Of a stretch of DNA of 64,000 bases, positions 31,736 to 43,800 are shown one piece after another; the first letter of the stretch is position 1; each line of letters starts with the position of its first letter. Source of the stretch: Pomacea canaliculata (Eukaryota > Mollusca > Gastropoda > Architaenioglossa > Ampullariidae); the NCBI RefSeq assembly GCF_003073045.1, contig NC_037596.1, positions 9,379,587 through 9,443,586 on the forward strand, written 5' to 3'. The notes beneath the pieces were generated by a model. It was given only the letters and a program-made list of their open reading frames with translations. It was not told the DNA's origin and ran no database searches. Position numbers and translations under genes: made by a program.

Positions 31736-32403
31736 AATCAGCGAATAAATAACAGTTAACTAAAATTACAAATTTGTGTCTGATGCAAAATTTTTATTGG
31801 TAATTAATATTGGTAAATAATAAATGTTAGTACTAGCTACACTGTTCTGTTAAGAAGCTTATGTATCAGTTGCCTACTATGTCTAGTACTATAAATGTAT
31901 GTGTGGCACCATAGTAGATGTGGGTTTCATTTAGAGCTACTGGGAGCGGCTTAATAATAATAACAGTAACAACAATAGCAAAAACATGATCAGGAGCAAC
32001 ACATACAAACCAAACACACTGTATGAAATTCTTGTGAGCATAAAAAGACTTCTTGAAAAATCTGGATAGGACCGGATAAAGGGTGGGAATTTTCATGGCT
32101 ATTTATCTACACTAACACCCACGCTTACACACACGCTCACACACACACATATATCACTACACTTAATGTGTCAAGCCCAACTTTGGATTACGCATCCTGA
32201 ATACTTCCTCAAGAACAGTAACTATAAAGACCTCCTGTACCTTTTGTTCACCCGTTGACCCCCAGATTGCATCTCGAGACGAGAGTGAAGTTAGTCCTTA
32301 GTTGTCCGACTTCAATGATTCATTTCTAAAACATCTCGCGTTTTTCACTTCAAGCGCGATTTTCATAAAGTTCTGGTAGAAAGTGGGATTTTTACTTACT
32401 ATT
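31736..32403. other. Intergenic spacer; nothing recognised beyond a short CA microsatellite
   Basis: AT-rich, with acacac-type repeats near 32110-32155. No exon, promoter or transposon signature was seen. Confidence 0.4.
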
Positions 32404-33380
32404 GAGGGGCGTTTATTTTCAGGAAAATATGTGAATGTAGTAGCGGCCGTTTTATAAAAATCTTAAAACTTTTACAAAAGCTTATTTTCTTTAAATGACT
32501 AGAAAGAAGATAAGTAGTGTAAGCTTAAGATCTTAACCAACAGGAGCACTGCAAGAACTAATTTTCTTTAAGAAAATCCGCTGCAAAGCGTCAGTCGGAT
32601 TTAACTGAATTCCTTGACAGCTTTCACCAGTACAATCCTTTTTACGACCAGTGCTTGCTCAGTGCAAACAGTTCCACAAAATCCGGGAGATATATCTGGG
32701 ACAAGAGGCTGCTTTCAACTCTCAAGATACCACCATGTAAACTGGTACAATAAACACAGATTAATTAAGGAGTAACAGAATTTCCATGCGATATATTAAA
32801 GACCAACTGGAGAACTCAGAGCAAAATACTGATTTTTCGTCTGCTAATATAAACGTATTTTAGGTACACACTGATAATCATCAGGGTTACAATTAGAGGC
32901 AAAAGTAATAAACTAAAAAGTCAGTTTACCCCTATGGATAAGCAACCCTTCAGCCAATGGAAAGGCTTGATCAATTATTCAATACAATTATTCATAATGT
33001 CATCGGTTTGACTCTCTTCCTTTTCGTGGTAGTGAATACAGGGTCTGTACTAAAGTCGATCACTCAGTTGATGAAACAGTTCTTGCCTTGAGCTCAACCC
33101 AGACATCTAATTTGCTTTCCAGTAGGTGCACATCCTGGGTGGAGATCAACACTTGTAAATTCAGTTAATCTTTCATTAAACTGTGGGCACAACCTTAAGG
33201 GTGTGACATTTTTGTCCTTGTATATATACCATACTCAAGTGGCTTACATCCCACAGGAGCGAACGAAAAGAGGGGGTGAGATCTCGTGGAAGAAGAGGAA
33301 ATACTTCGTCTGGTCTTTCTGCTCTCACACTTAAGAACTGGAAGCTGCGAGTTTCTACAAAACCTTGTTTATTCGGCAAC
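32404..33380 (+). repeat. Duplicated 5' flank of gene A (pair with 39768-40811)
   Basis: Both flanks share, in order, ggcgtttatttt-caggaa, a block around ctcaagataccaccatg, aaagaccaactggagaactcag, agggtgtgacattttt-gtcct and the TATA region, over about 1 kb up to the start codon. Divergence is clear but alignment is continuous by eye. The duplication unit that made genes A and B thus included the promoter. Confidence 0.85.
33221..33230 (+). promoter_or_regulatory. TATA box of gene A
   Basis: tatatatacc lies 151 bases before the ATG, within a block conserved upstream of gene B at 40645-40654 (gtgtgacatttt...gtcc.tgtatatatacca). A transcription start near 33250 is inferred from usual TATA spacing. 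Confidence 0.6.
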
Positions 33381-36300
33381 ATGGCTTTGTCTGTCCTCGT
33401 CATCGTGGCTTTTACTATCACATGCATTACTCGGAGTAAGTATTATTTAAAAATAATATTAAAATATTTTAGTTTAATTTATATTTACTAAATTAAGTTT
33501 TAAAAAAGAATTAATCAGATGGTTTGGAAAAATAAAAAGGAAGAATAAAGTAGAAGATTGAACTACATGGGGATAGAAAAGACAGGGATATAAAGATTTT
33601 AAGACGATAAAACACTTGAGTGTATCTTGGCTGCTTCTATCCTGATATCTATATCGTTAAATTTTGCGAAAACATTTACACACAGCAAACGACTCACACA
33701 CAAACACATTTTGGCATGTACAACATCTATACATACATTCGTACGACTTGCACATAATTGGGTTGACTGGAAAAATCTTAGAAATATCAATTTAAATTTC
33801 TTTGTTCAGGTGCGCATGCTCAGCTGCAAATTAACCCCAAAGAACTGGAACTGACTGATGACATCAGCAGCAGCTCTGTGGTAATCTCCTGTGCAGCTCC
33901 CCCTGGTGTTACAATATATGAAATCAGTCTGACTCGCTTCACGCCACAAACAGGGAGAAAACTTGTTACAGCAGTTGCTGGGGTCAATCAAGGACTGCCA
34001 ACCTTTGAACCTCACACTGACCTGACACAGTACAATGCCAACCTCGCGGGTGGTATAGGTCAAGGGTCAATTACGCTGGAACTGAAACAGCCGAAGTGTG
34101 AAGATGCTGGTTTATATTTATGTAGTATTATGTACAGCAACGGTACTGGTAGTCCAAACAGACAGACTCTATACTACAGCGAAAATGTAACATTCACGGG
34201 TAAGTCATTTTCTTGTTGAAACTTAGAAAACGTGTGTAGATGCACACATTGTGGTAGTTGTCAACATCAGATCCACGGATATGGCTGAAGTCAAAGATAT
34301 CAATATTACAAAAAGGTAGTTATGCCATTATGCCTGTTTACAAATTGGTGGAAGGTTTTTCTATTTGTATTTTATTTATTGGTGACAGTTACATTACTAT
34401 ACTTTCAAATAAGGTGTTATTAACCATTTCAATACATGGGCATCTCGTGAAAAAAAATTAACATTTACATGACATAATGACCTAGCTGCACCGTCACAGC
34501 TAATAGTCCATGGTTATGTTCAAATAGTTTTTTGTGGACCAAACTCTAAGAATCGAGCCACAATAATAAACGTTTAGATGGTGGAGGCTTTTCAATTATA
34601 GAAAATTTCGTGAAGATTTTATCTTTCTCGTTTTCAGTTGCTTCTGGAAACATAACCGCATCTGTGTCTCCTAACTTGGAGTTTTATGCTGTGAACGACA
34701 CTGTGACATTGAAGTGCATCGCCATCGTCGGCAACTCTCAATTGGTAACATTTCACCTCTTTCCTTCCTTACCTGGTACCTGTGTACACACACATTAACT
34801 CTAAAATGGCCAACATACTATATTCCCCGCTCTCTCACTCCGCAAGTATTTTTCCAGTCCCGCCGTCTTTTTGTTTTTCCTCGTGCATTGTATTTTATAG
34901 ACAAGTGCGCAGTGTTTTTTCTCAATAAAAGTGTTTTTAAAAACCTTTTACTTAGGAAAACAAGGTGTTTATTTACATCTCAAATAAAATTTCCGTTTGT
35001 AAATAAGCAATAGTGGATGCCCAAAAGCAAAACGACTTTAATTCCTCTCTCTGGCGCTGTACTTACATCACTGCAGTTAGCAATGCAGTAGAAATACAGT
35101 TATATAGTGATTTGTTCTAAATACAGTTTTGTTGTAAGTTCGAAAAGGGGTACCTACCTGTGTTGTTTCTAACTTGTCAGCAAATCAAATGTTAACAGGA
35201 TAAGTGGAATTGGACCTGGGAATACCACGATGGCATGGCATGGCGTCCGTACCTTTCCCCAGATTTGGTCTGGATAGAAAACTACTTCGATCAGGTGCCG
35301 GGTACTTGTACCTATCTTCAGACCATTTATCTAGTACACAAAATTAAAGCTGAAGACTCAAACAAACAGTACAGATGCACATGGCAGAAAAATGATGAGA
35401 TGAAGTTGGCCATCATTACCATTGGAACAGTCAGTCCTGACGGTAGGTCACAAATTAATTAGTTGACCAGTCCAATTCTAACTCGATTGTTTGTGTTATT
35501 GACATCTACATATGCAGACACTGTTACAATACATCAGAATTGTCATCTATTTTCAAAGCAATATTATAGAGCACTAAAGACTAAGCCACCAAAACTGTAA
35601 GCTAAACAACATCGTAAAGATGACACCTCCATTTTCTCAGTTTGTTTGATGGGGATACATCTGAGTTTTAACAACACTAGACCTCCGCCATCTAGCGGCA
35701 CCATGTGCACCTGATGACAACAGGATTTGTTAACTGATTCACCTCTTGGTGTTTGTGATTTAAACGTTTCACTCTCTACAACACTAATATTGAAAGTAAT
35801 TTCTTACTGTTCTTACTTGTCTTCCTCAACTGTCATAATTTACATTACTAACAAGGATTTATGATTATTTCTTTCACTTTACCATTTTTTTTTAATTTCA
35901 GCTTATCGTCCTTCTATACCTGCTTACTTAACATGTAAGTATTTTCTTATGGAGATATTTTACCAGTAGTAAACGTTTTACAGAATTTACAAATAAAGAA
36001 ACTCGAGCAGTTGTCACAAAGGGGACAGTCCCTAATGTAAGACAGAATAAACTTCAATGTGTCCCGTATGCTGATAATACACTCTAATATGCTGATTATT
36101 AATTTTAATGGCTTTTTACATTTTTTTAAATTTATTTGTTTCAAAGACGTTTACCTTTATAACTTTCTTCGTCAGATATCACAACTCCAGCCCCAAATGT
36201 CAACGCCGAAAGTAAGACTGTTGAGTTATTTGTTAATTTTTTCCTTCACGTTGAAATAAAGAGTGTCAGTAATTATCGATATAGATATATTTTCAAGAGG

Positions 36301-36447
36301 TCAATAATTATGTATCTATATAAATATATAGCAAATTTTATGGCCATTATGTATCTAGCTCTATAATAAATATCATTAGATGTAATACATCGACATTTTT
36401 CAGACACCTGCACGTGTACATGCATCTACACCTGTCCATCCCCGTGA
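33381..36447 (+). CDS. Gene A: secreted two-Ig protein with Cys-rich tail (302 aa)
   Basis: Seven coding exons: signal peptide 33381-33435 (MALSVLVIVAFTITCITR), Ig1 33810-34199, Ig2 34638-34744 plus 35199-35442, two small spacer exons 35902-35934 (AYRPSIPAYLT) and 36176-36211 (YITTPAPNVNAE), and tail 36404-36447 (NTCTCTCIYTCPSP, stop TGA). Lengths sum to 303 codons. There is no membrane segment, so the protein should be secreted. Four closely spaced cysteines in a 14-residue tail could cross-link subunits into dimers or multimers; that is inference. The Ig pair is homologous to those of gene 1, B and C. The start is supported by the conserved signal peptide in gene B and the TATA box upstream. 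A role as a soluble recognition molecule is plausible, not shown. Confidence 0.85.
33810..34199 (+). CDS. Ig-like domain 1 exon of gene A
   Basis: A 390-bp phase 1-1 exon starting AHAQLQINPKELELTDD. The core cysteines are in VVISCAAPPGV and EDAGLYLCSIMY, with the extra conserved Cys in PKC just before EDAG. The strand-C Trp is absent, as in the other Ig1 copies. The loop GVNQGLPTFEPHTDLTQY is where the paralogues differ most in sequence and length. Confidence 0.88.
34638..35442 (+). CDS. Ig-like domain 2 exons of gene A
   Basis: Exons are 34638-34744 (VASGNITASVSPNLEF ... TLKCIAIVG) and 35199-35442 (DKWNWTWEYHDGMAW ... PGTCTYLQ ... KQYRCTWQKN). The split position and phase are the same as in gene 1, B and C. 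The core pair is KC and YRC with Trp in WNWTWE, and NWT is a potential glycosylation site. Confidence 0.87.
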
Positions 36448-36699
36448 CGTCATCCGTCATCGCTAACGATTTGGATGTGATTCGACGATGACTACGCAGA
36501 ATTAAGCATGCAACAGTATAATTTGTAACATTACAATCTTTAATATTCAAGCACATAACATTCCAACTCCCACCATTCTTTTCAATTCTGCTAATCTCTC
36601 TCAGTCACCATTTATTATTCCTAATGTCAGAATGGTTAGAAATTCACTTTATTCTACCAGAAATATTTTAGAAGTTTGCTGTATAAATAATTCATTGGA

Positions 36700-36705
36700 A
36701 ATAAA
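36700..36705 (+). terminator. Possible poly(A) signal of gene A
   Basis: aataaa about 250 bases after the gene A stop. Other A-rich words nearby make the choice uncertain. Confidence 0.4.
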
Positions 36706-37479
36706 ATGCATTTATGCAATCTTTTTGTTAGTATGGAAAATGTATGATGAGAGTACGACTATGTGTCAGGGACTGTTTGCTTACAGACCTGTCTTGCGTC
36801 TAAATATTATTTTTCTAAATATTATTAAGAACACGGAGACACACGTTCATTTATGCACACGTTCGCTTACTAACCAAAAGTTGTGTTTATATATGCATAC
36901 ATTTATTCGTTCATACACCTATACACGGGATTTTTCAGACACTGAATCACAGGTGCTTAAAACATCATTCATTAACTTGTTACACAGACATAAATGTACT
37001 TACTGCATGCAGAGTATTAATTTAGACGATATACAACCAACTGAAACACATTTTTGCACAAGTTTCTATAAGTGCTCACGTGCTCCCAATTAATGGTGTA
37101 CACACACACATGCATAAACTTAAGGAAACGTGTTTACTCACACTTAATGGTCGCCTGAATGCGATTGCCAGGATAAGCATGATGACCATTGCCAACAACA
37201 CTGCCTATCAATAAATAAATTATTAATTTCAAGATGCAAGCAATAAATTTTGATGTCATTCAGTACACAGAGCCAAGATAAGTTTATGTCAAGCATGCTG
37301 ATTAACAGTCCAGGTTCCCTTTGTAAGTCAGTTTTCAATCTTCTCTAGAATTTGCAATATGCTACCAAAGAAGATATATAAAATAAACAAGTTTTTGAAG
37401 TGTTGATTACTCCATATTTACCAAAAGTAAATTCTCTCGAACTTTCGGAAAGAAAGAAAGTGATAAAGAACAAAATCAG

Positions 37480-37640
37480 GTGACTAGAGAGGTTGTTCCC
37501 GTAAGGCGCTGTTCTTCTTGAACACGAAGTGCTGGATGTTCAGAGCGGTGTGAACAGGTGTGTTGTTGTAATGAAGCAGCCATAATGCACCTGGTCACGA
37601 CACCCTGAACATCTGACAGTTCCTGGCCGAGGGATGAGAG
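37480..37640 (-). mobile_element. mariner/Tc1-type transposase fragment
   Basis: On the minus strand the frame WLLHYNNTPVHTALNIQHF, then VFKKNSALREQPL, matches the conserved catalytic block of mariner transposases (..HHDNAPAHTAL....L.KKN......P). The Asp of the DNAP motif is replaced. Only this block is recognisable, so it is an old fragment. It lies between genes A and B. Confidence 0.55.
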
Positions 37641-37849
37641 AATTGAGTTATCATCTCACGTGGTATCTTGGTCAATCAGAAAGTCTACAAAGAGATTGTG
37701 TGGTGCTTGCTTCGCCCAGAGACGAGAATCACGGCAGGACCAGTCATGGCTTCTTGACCACAATACACCTGTGGCGGTTGTCAAGAGATCAGTCATCGCT
37801 ACACCTCACTAACCTTTACTCAAGACTGAGTCGATCGTAGCCATGGCAA

Positions 37850-38100
37850 CATACAATGACCTTTGCTAACTAAAATTAGCGGTAGAGCTTTGAGATAAGT
37901 CTTCACACCATTCCTTCGTATCGAGATCCATCATTTATCTGTCATCATATAGAGTCCCGACACAATACTCAGGTAACAATAACCCTGCAGGTGGTAAAGG
38001 TTAACATGCGATATCAAAGGCTCCATCATGGGATGTGGATTCATACTTGATCATACTTCACAATCATCGGACACAACTACTACAAAAGTTGTGGATGAAA
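37850..38100 (+). pseudogene. Orphan relic of a CUB-cassette linker exon and its intron
   Basis: The words caatgacctttgct..ctaaaattagcggt and gttaacatgcgatatcaaaggctcc correspond, in the same order, to the E-F intron of the CUB cassettes (13.88-14.06 kb: caatgacctttgct, gttagcatttgatatcatagc). Directly after, 38049-38100 encodes DHTSQSSDTTTTKVVDE, like linker H (DHTTDSADSTTSKVTSE). The acceptor AG and the donor are missing, so it is not a usable exon. No CUB exon was found near it. It indicates that cassette sequence once lay between the present genes A and B, 14 kb from the array. Confidence 0.6.
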
Positions 38101-38149
38101 ACAGACATTGTGCTCGAGGCTGTAAGTGTGTGAGTGTCAGACAATTACG

Positions 38150-39767
38150 ATTTAAATAAATAACATGAAGCTTTCATCATTGTGTACATTGCACTACATT
38201 CGTCAAAAATACACGTTGGACACTACTGTTTCTTTGCCTTGAGTTTTGTTCTTGTGTACATGCGTACAAAGCAGACTTATTTATGTCTATTTATAGACCT
38301 ATACCTATGATTAGAACATCTTTCACCCATGACTTACAAAAAACTATCAGCATCGTTTCCAAGCATGTTAAGACTAATATGTATATATGTGTGTATGTGT
38401 GTATGTGTATCTGTATATATATATGTTCCAAACACTGGCAAGTGTCTGTGTTCATGTCTCTTTATTTACACCAGCGGTGTCATCGTTAATGAGTTCCTGC
38501 TCCTTAATGAGCAGGTTTATCTGCTGCCGGTGCAAGATCAAAAAGAAGAGCTTTAGACCGAGCAGCCGACATGGAATTGACCATTTTAATCAAAATCAAA
38601 AAAATTTATTCAGACTCTTTGTTTTATTGCAAAGACTTTTTAGCAGAAATGCTAATGTTATATGCTTACACATGCGTTCAAATCGAAAGTGTGTATAAAT
38701 AAGTATATGTTTCCAAACTGAAATTTAATACATTAATAATCAGCACTTATAAGAGAATATTCACACACACACACCATATCCAGCAAAATTATGGAGAAAC
38801 TTACTCAAAATATAAATAATTGTTTCGTCGAAAAATTTTATCAAAATAATTGTTTGTGTAGTTGCTTCCTGGAATAGTCCATACAGAAACAACTTTATTT
38901 CACAATTTGTATTTACTTCTTTAGTAGAAGGTACAAAAGTTTCCTGAGGCACATCTACTTTCACTGTTATGAAAACTATTGTAACAACACTTTACTTATA
39001 AATGCATAACAGTTATCTGAAGCTTTTCATTGCTAGAACCCTTTTCTGTTTATGTAAAACCTGATTGTTCCTTGATTACTCTTTATTAATTTGAAGACAG
39101 AAGTAATTATTATCTTTATTAATTATTAAACAGCAGTGTGTTAAATGATTACTGGCTAATTCTATTTTATTGATGTTTACTTTATTAGTTTAATTTTGTA
39201 TAAAACATCTTTCTCCTCTCGATGTCTGAAGACACCAGCTAGGCATCTGCTATGATTTTCTCGCCTCTATGTCCATGTAAAGCTACTCAGCACTTGCTGC
39301 TACTTTCTTGTCTCGTCGTCTGCTATTAGACACTAGCTGTCACCTTTTGTCCTGCTCCTTACTCGGGTCGTCAAGCAACTTAAAGTACAATCCAAAGCTG
39401 AATACATCTGAACTGTGACCATGTGTACACACCCCGTTAGACGACAACCACCTTCCCCCGTAGACTTACAAACTCACCGACTGACTCATTAACCTATGAC
39501 CATCTGACCAACCTGTCGTTGAAAACAAATTCGCCACAATAGTCAGAGGACGAGTGACCCCTGTAGAAAACACCAGCGGTCAGTTAGCACATTCCAGAAA
39601 AGACGTTGTAATGCGGCAGTAGAGAGGCTGTAGAGATGCTGTAGAGAGGCTGTAGAGAGGCTGTAAATACTCTCATGTACAAGGAGCATCTTGCTTTTTT
39701 TCCCTTCTCCTGGAATTTTTATTTGAATTTTCTTCTACAAAGAAGGGTGTTTGATACTTCTAGAGAA
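38150..39767. other. Intergenic spacer before gene B; no gene recognised
   Basis: Contains a tgtatg/tatata microsatellite near 38370-38430, a near-triplicate ggctgtagagatgctgtagagaggctg stretch near 39626-39665, and otherwise AT-rich unique sequence. No exon with family features was seen. Confidence 0.4.
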
Positions 39768-40811
39768 AGGCGTTTATTTTTCAGGAAGGTGTGTAAATAT
39801 GGAAGAATCCGCTTTCGGAACGATCTTTAATTAAAGGTGTACACAGCCTATTTAGTCAAGTGACTGGCAAAACACTGTTAATGTAAGCAGGTGACGATGT
39901 CAAGACTCAGCCAATGAGAGAGCGAGGACAATGTGTACTCTTCAGGAAACGCGGGGCTAAGTCCGCTTGAGGTGAATTCTTTAAACAGCTCGCAGTTCCT
40001 TTAACAACCGGTGCTAGCTTAGTGCGAGCAAACATTTCCACAACATCCTGGAGATATACTCGGGATAAGAGAGCACTTTCGATTCTCAAGATACCACCAT
40101 GGCCAGCAGGTACAATCAACAGGGATGAGATTAATCAGGGAGTAACCTCATTACGAATCTCTATGAGATGTGTTAAAGACCAACTGGAGAACTCAGTGTA
40201 AGATATTGCTTTCAAACTCTGAAGTAGGTCATAGTGTTGTTAGGTACAGGACTAAAATTATTAATATGCGCAGAAAAGAGTTTAAAATATATACATTATA
40301 ACATCAGTCACGTGTATGGGTAAGCACACCGTGTACCATTTCACAGCCAGTAGAAAAAAATGTTTTATTGCTTGTTAGGACATTCCTGAAATATCCGATT
40401 TGGCTCTCTTTCTGTGAGTGATGATCATTGTAGGTATATACTCAGAAACCTCTGAGTTCGATCACTCAGAGTTGGGGAAAAGGTATCATTCAAATAAGTT
40501 CATCCCAGGTCTCTGAATTTTTAGTTGCTCTTCAGTAGGTCTTTAACAGTTCCGTGGTGGGGATAAACACTTGCAAATTCAGTTAATCTTTCATTAAACT
40601 GGGTTGACTGCACAGCCTTGAGGGTGTGACATTTTTTGTCCTGGTATATATACCAATACCAAAGTAGCTTTCATTCCACGGGAACGAACAAAAAGAAGTT
40701 GATGAGGTCTAGTTAAAGAAAGGCAAATATTTGCTCTGGTATTCCTCTCACATTTAAGTTCTGGAAACATCGAGTTTCACCACTTTCTAGCGGTCGCGTG
40801 TGTTCACCACC
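39768..40811 (+). repeat. Duplicated 5' flank of gene B (pair with 32404-33380)
   Basis: The partner of the gene A flank, with the same order of conserved blocks. It ends at the start codon of gene B. Small insertions and deletions account for the length difference of about 70 bases. Confidence 0.85.
40645..40654 (+). promoter_or_regulatory. TATA box of gene B
   Basis: tatatatacc 158 bases upstream of the ATG, in the same conserved context as that of gene A. Confidence 0.6.
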
Positions 40812-43800
40812 ATGGCATTGTCTGTCACTGTCGTTGTGGCTTTTACCATCACATGCATTACTCGGAGTAAGTATCATTTTAAAAATTATTTAAAATATTT
40901 TAGTATTACTGTTTTGAAACATGATATTGTCAAGAGGTTAGGAATAAAAGAAAATAAGATTAACTGAGAAACTTGAACGATACATCGTTGGCTAATCATA
41001 TCAGCTCGCTACTCTGTTGTGAAAATAGTTTGGTATAAAGAAGACTAATGACGACATAATAATTAAAGTTTATTATAAGCTTTATCTTGGTTTGTTCTAA
41101 AATGGTCTCTAAATTATGGGAATGCATTTGAATGCATTAAACTACACGTACACCGCATGTATCTGCACGTAATTTTGTTTACTCTGGTGTAATGCAGAAA
41201 TGTGTGACACTATCTTAAAATATAATTTTTAAATAAAATATTTTGTTAAGGTGGACTTGCTCAGCTGCAACTCAACCCAAGTCAGCTCCAACTGCCGGAT
41301 GGAACGTCCACCGGTTCTGTTAATGTTTACTGTGGAGTTCCCTCTGGCATCACACCCTCGGCACTCAGAGAGATCAAACTCAGACGCTTTTCAAGAGAAA
41401 CCAATAGAGAGCAGAAACTTGTTAGTGTAGTTGCTGGTGTGAATCAAGGACAGGCAGTTCTGGAGCCTGACAGTGGTCTCCCTCAGAACACTGCGACAGT
41501 CACGGGCGGCATAGGTCAAAGGGCAATTAATCTGACACTCACACAAGTCAAGTGTGAAGATCCTACTCAGTACAACTGCGAAATTTCATACGAAATAAGT
41601 AGTGATGGTTATTTAAACACACGAGGTATATATTACAGAAACAATTTAACAGTCACAGGTAAGTCATTTTTCTTGTTGAAAGGAAATGTAGGAAGATGAG
41701 ATGCGATGTGAATATGTATGAGCCTCCTAAAAACTGAGCTGTCAACTTTGTAGGTTTTTATCTGAATAATGGCGTCATTAGCTTGTCCAAACTAAGGTGA
41801 ATTTGCAGTGAATAACCTCTACAAATACCCAGACACAAGTACAACATATCAATAAGCAGTGACCTGTAGAATGAAGATGGTATGGGCTCACCTGGTATTA
41901 ATCCCACTGGTGTTTTGAAAAATATTAAAGAACACAAACACAATCCAGGCTGTGCATAGTGTCAGCTACCTACAAAAGGCTCATGAATATGTGTGTGTTG
42001 TTGATGATATTCACGATGATGCTAGTCACATTATCCAGTCACGTTCATGCTTTAATAAGCTCGCCGAGACTCTGCAAGAGACTAAGCTGTGGTCTCGGCA
42101 AACAGTCATCGGTCCACCTATACACGTCCATGGTCTAAGACTATACTTGGCTTTGGCTCGTATATCTTGCTTCTGAAAATCTTCTCCTACCCCAACACGT
42201 GGTTTGCAAAAGAAGTTTTCGTTTCTAAACTACAACAGTTTATAAGTCCAGGTCATCTTTAGGGAGGGCTTTAAGTGAACCGAACAGGAAGAATCGAACC
42301 GCGATAATAAGGGGGAAAATCTACTGGTAGAAACTATTTCAAATAATACAAGATTTTGTGAAAATGTGTTCTTTCGTGTTTTCAGTTGCTCTTGGAAACA
42401 TAAACTCATCACGTACTCCTAACTTTGATGTGTACGCTGTGAACGAAACTGTGGAGTTACAGTGCGCTGCCATCATCGGCAGGATTGACTACCTGGTACG
42501 TGTGACCTCTGTCCTTCCTTCTCTTACGACTAAATACTCATTTCTTCTTAATGCAAAATGGATACACCCTATGTTGTATTGTCTATAACTTGTCAACAAA
42601 TCAAATGTTGACAGGAAGCGTGGCGCTGGATGTGGGAATACTACGATGGCAGCTCCATGGCCTGGCGGCAGTACACTCGCACACGTGACATCGCCATAGC
42701 AGACCCCGCTCGCGTGCCGGGTTCTTGCTCCTATCGTCAGACCAGTTCTCTAACACTCGTCCTGAAAGCTGAAGACTCACAGAGACAGTACAGATGCACA
42801 TTGCAGAAAAATTTTGAGACGAAATCGGCCATCATTACCATTGGAAAAGTCAGTCCTAAAGGTAGGTTGCAACATTATTTGACCAATTCTGATTCAGATT
42901 TTTGTGTCGTTGGCATCGATATTATCATATGTAGACACTCTTACACTTCATTACCATATGGTATTACTATACGACACTGTCATTTATTAGCATATATAGA
43001 CACTTACATTTCATTACATATGACATTGTCATGTATTTCAAAGCTACTTAGGTAGCACTGGAGACTAAATCCGAGGAAAACGGAATCAGCAAACAGCACC
43101 ACAAAAAGCATACATTTTCTTACTTGATTTTTACCGAGTACTAGGTTACTTTCATTGTCTGCCATAACATACATGTTGAAAAACATTTATGATTTTATTC
43201 TTTCACTTCATTTTATTCTTTCATTTCAGTTAACCGTCCCTCTACTGTTGCTGTTCCTAAAAGTAAGATTTTGGTAATTAAAATAATTTAGCTGCCGTAG
43301 ACTAATGCATTTACAGAAATTACAAAACAAAAACTAATCCCTCGAGTAGCTTGGCATACCTGAGTAAGGTCCATAGACATAAACAGCATCCCTAGACAGA
43401 AAGCACAAGTCACGTGCGAGCTGACCTTTCCAGAAGAGGTTAAGGGTTACTCGCGTCACCTTTTCGCGTTTGAAAGAAAATTGTTTCTTGTGAATAATTT
43501 GGTGTTTGTGGAGTGTTAGCAGTCTATAGATGTTATTCTGTGTTTTTCCTAGCATATCAATTTTATTGCAGGAAGCCTAAGAATATATCGATACTGCTGA
43601 GCAAAGGATGCGTGTGCATGTAGCATGCAGGTCTAGGGTAGGGTTAGCTTACACCCGACAGAATTTTTATTGTTTCAAACCAGAGGACGCAAGGCACTAG
43701 AAGACAAAAACATCATGAACGATCTCATCTGCCACAAAATAAATGAGATAATAAATAAAAACGAGCATGACTATATACTAAATATGATGTAAAGTTAAAT

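Noticed and set aside
36632-37093. 153-codon open frame downstream of gene A
   Set aside because: It lies in AT-rich sequence after the probable poly(A) signal, with no domain or promoter; length alone is not convincing.
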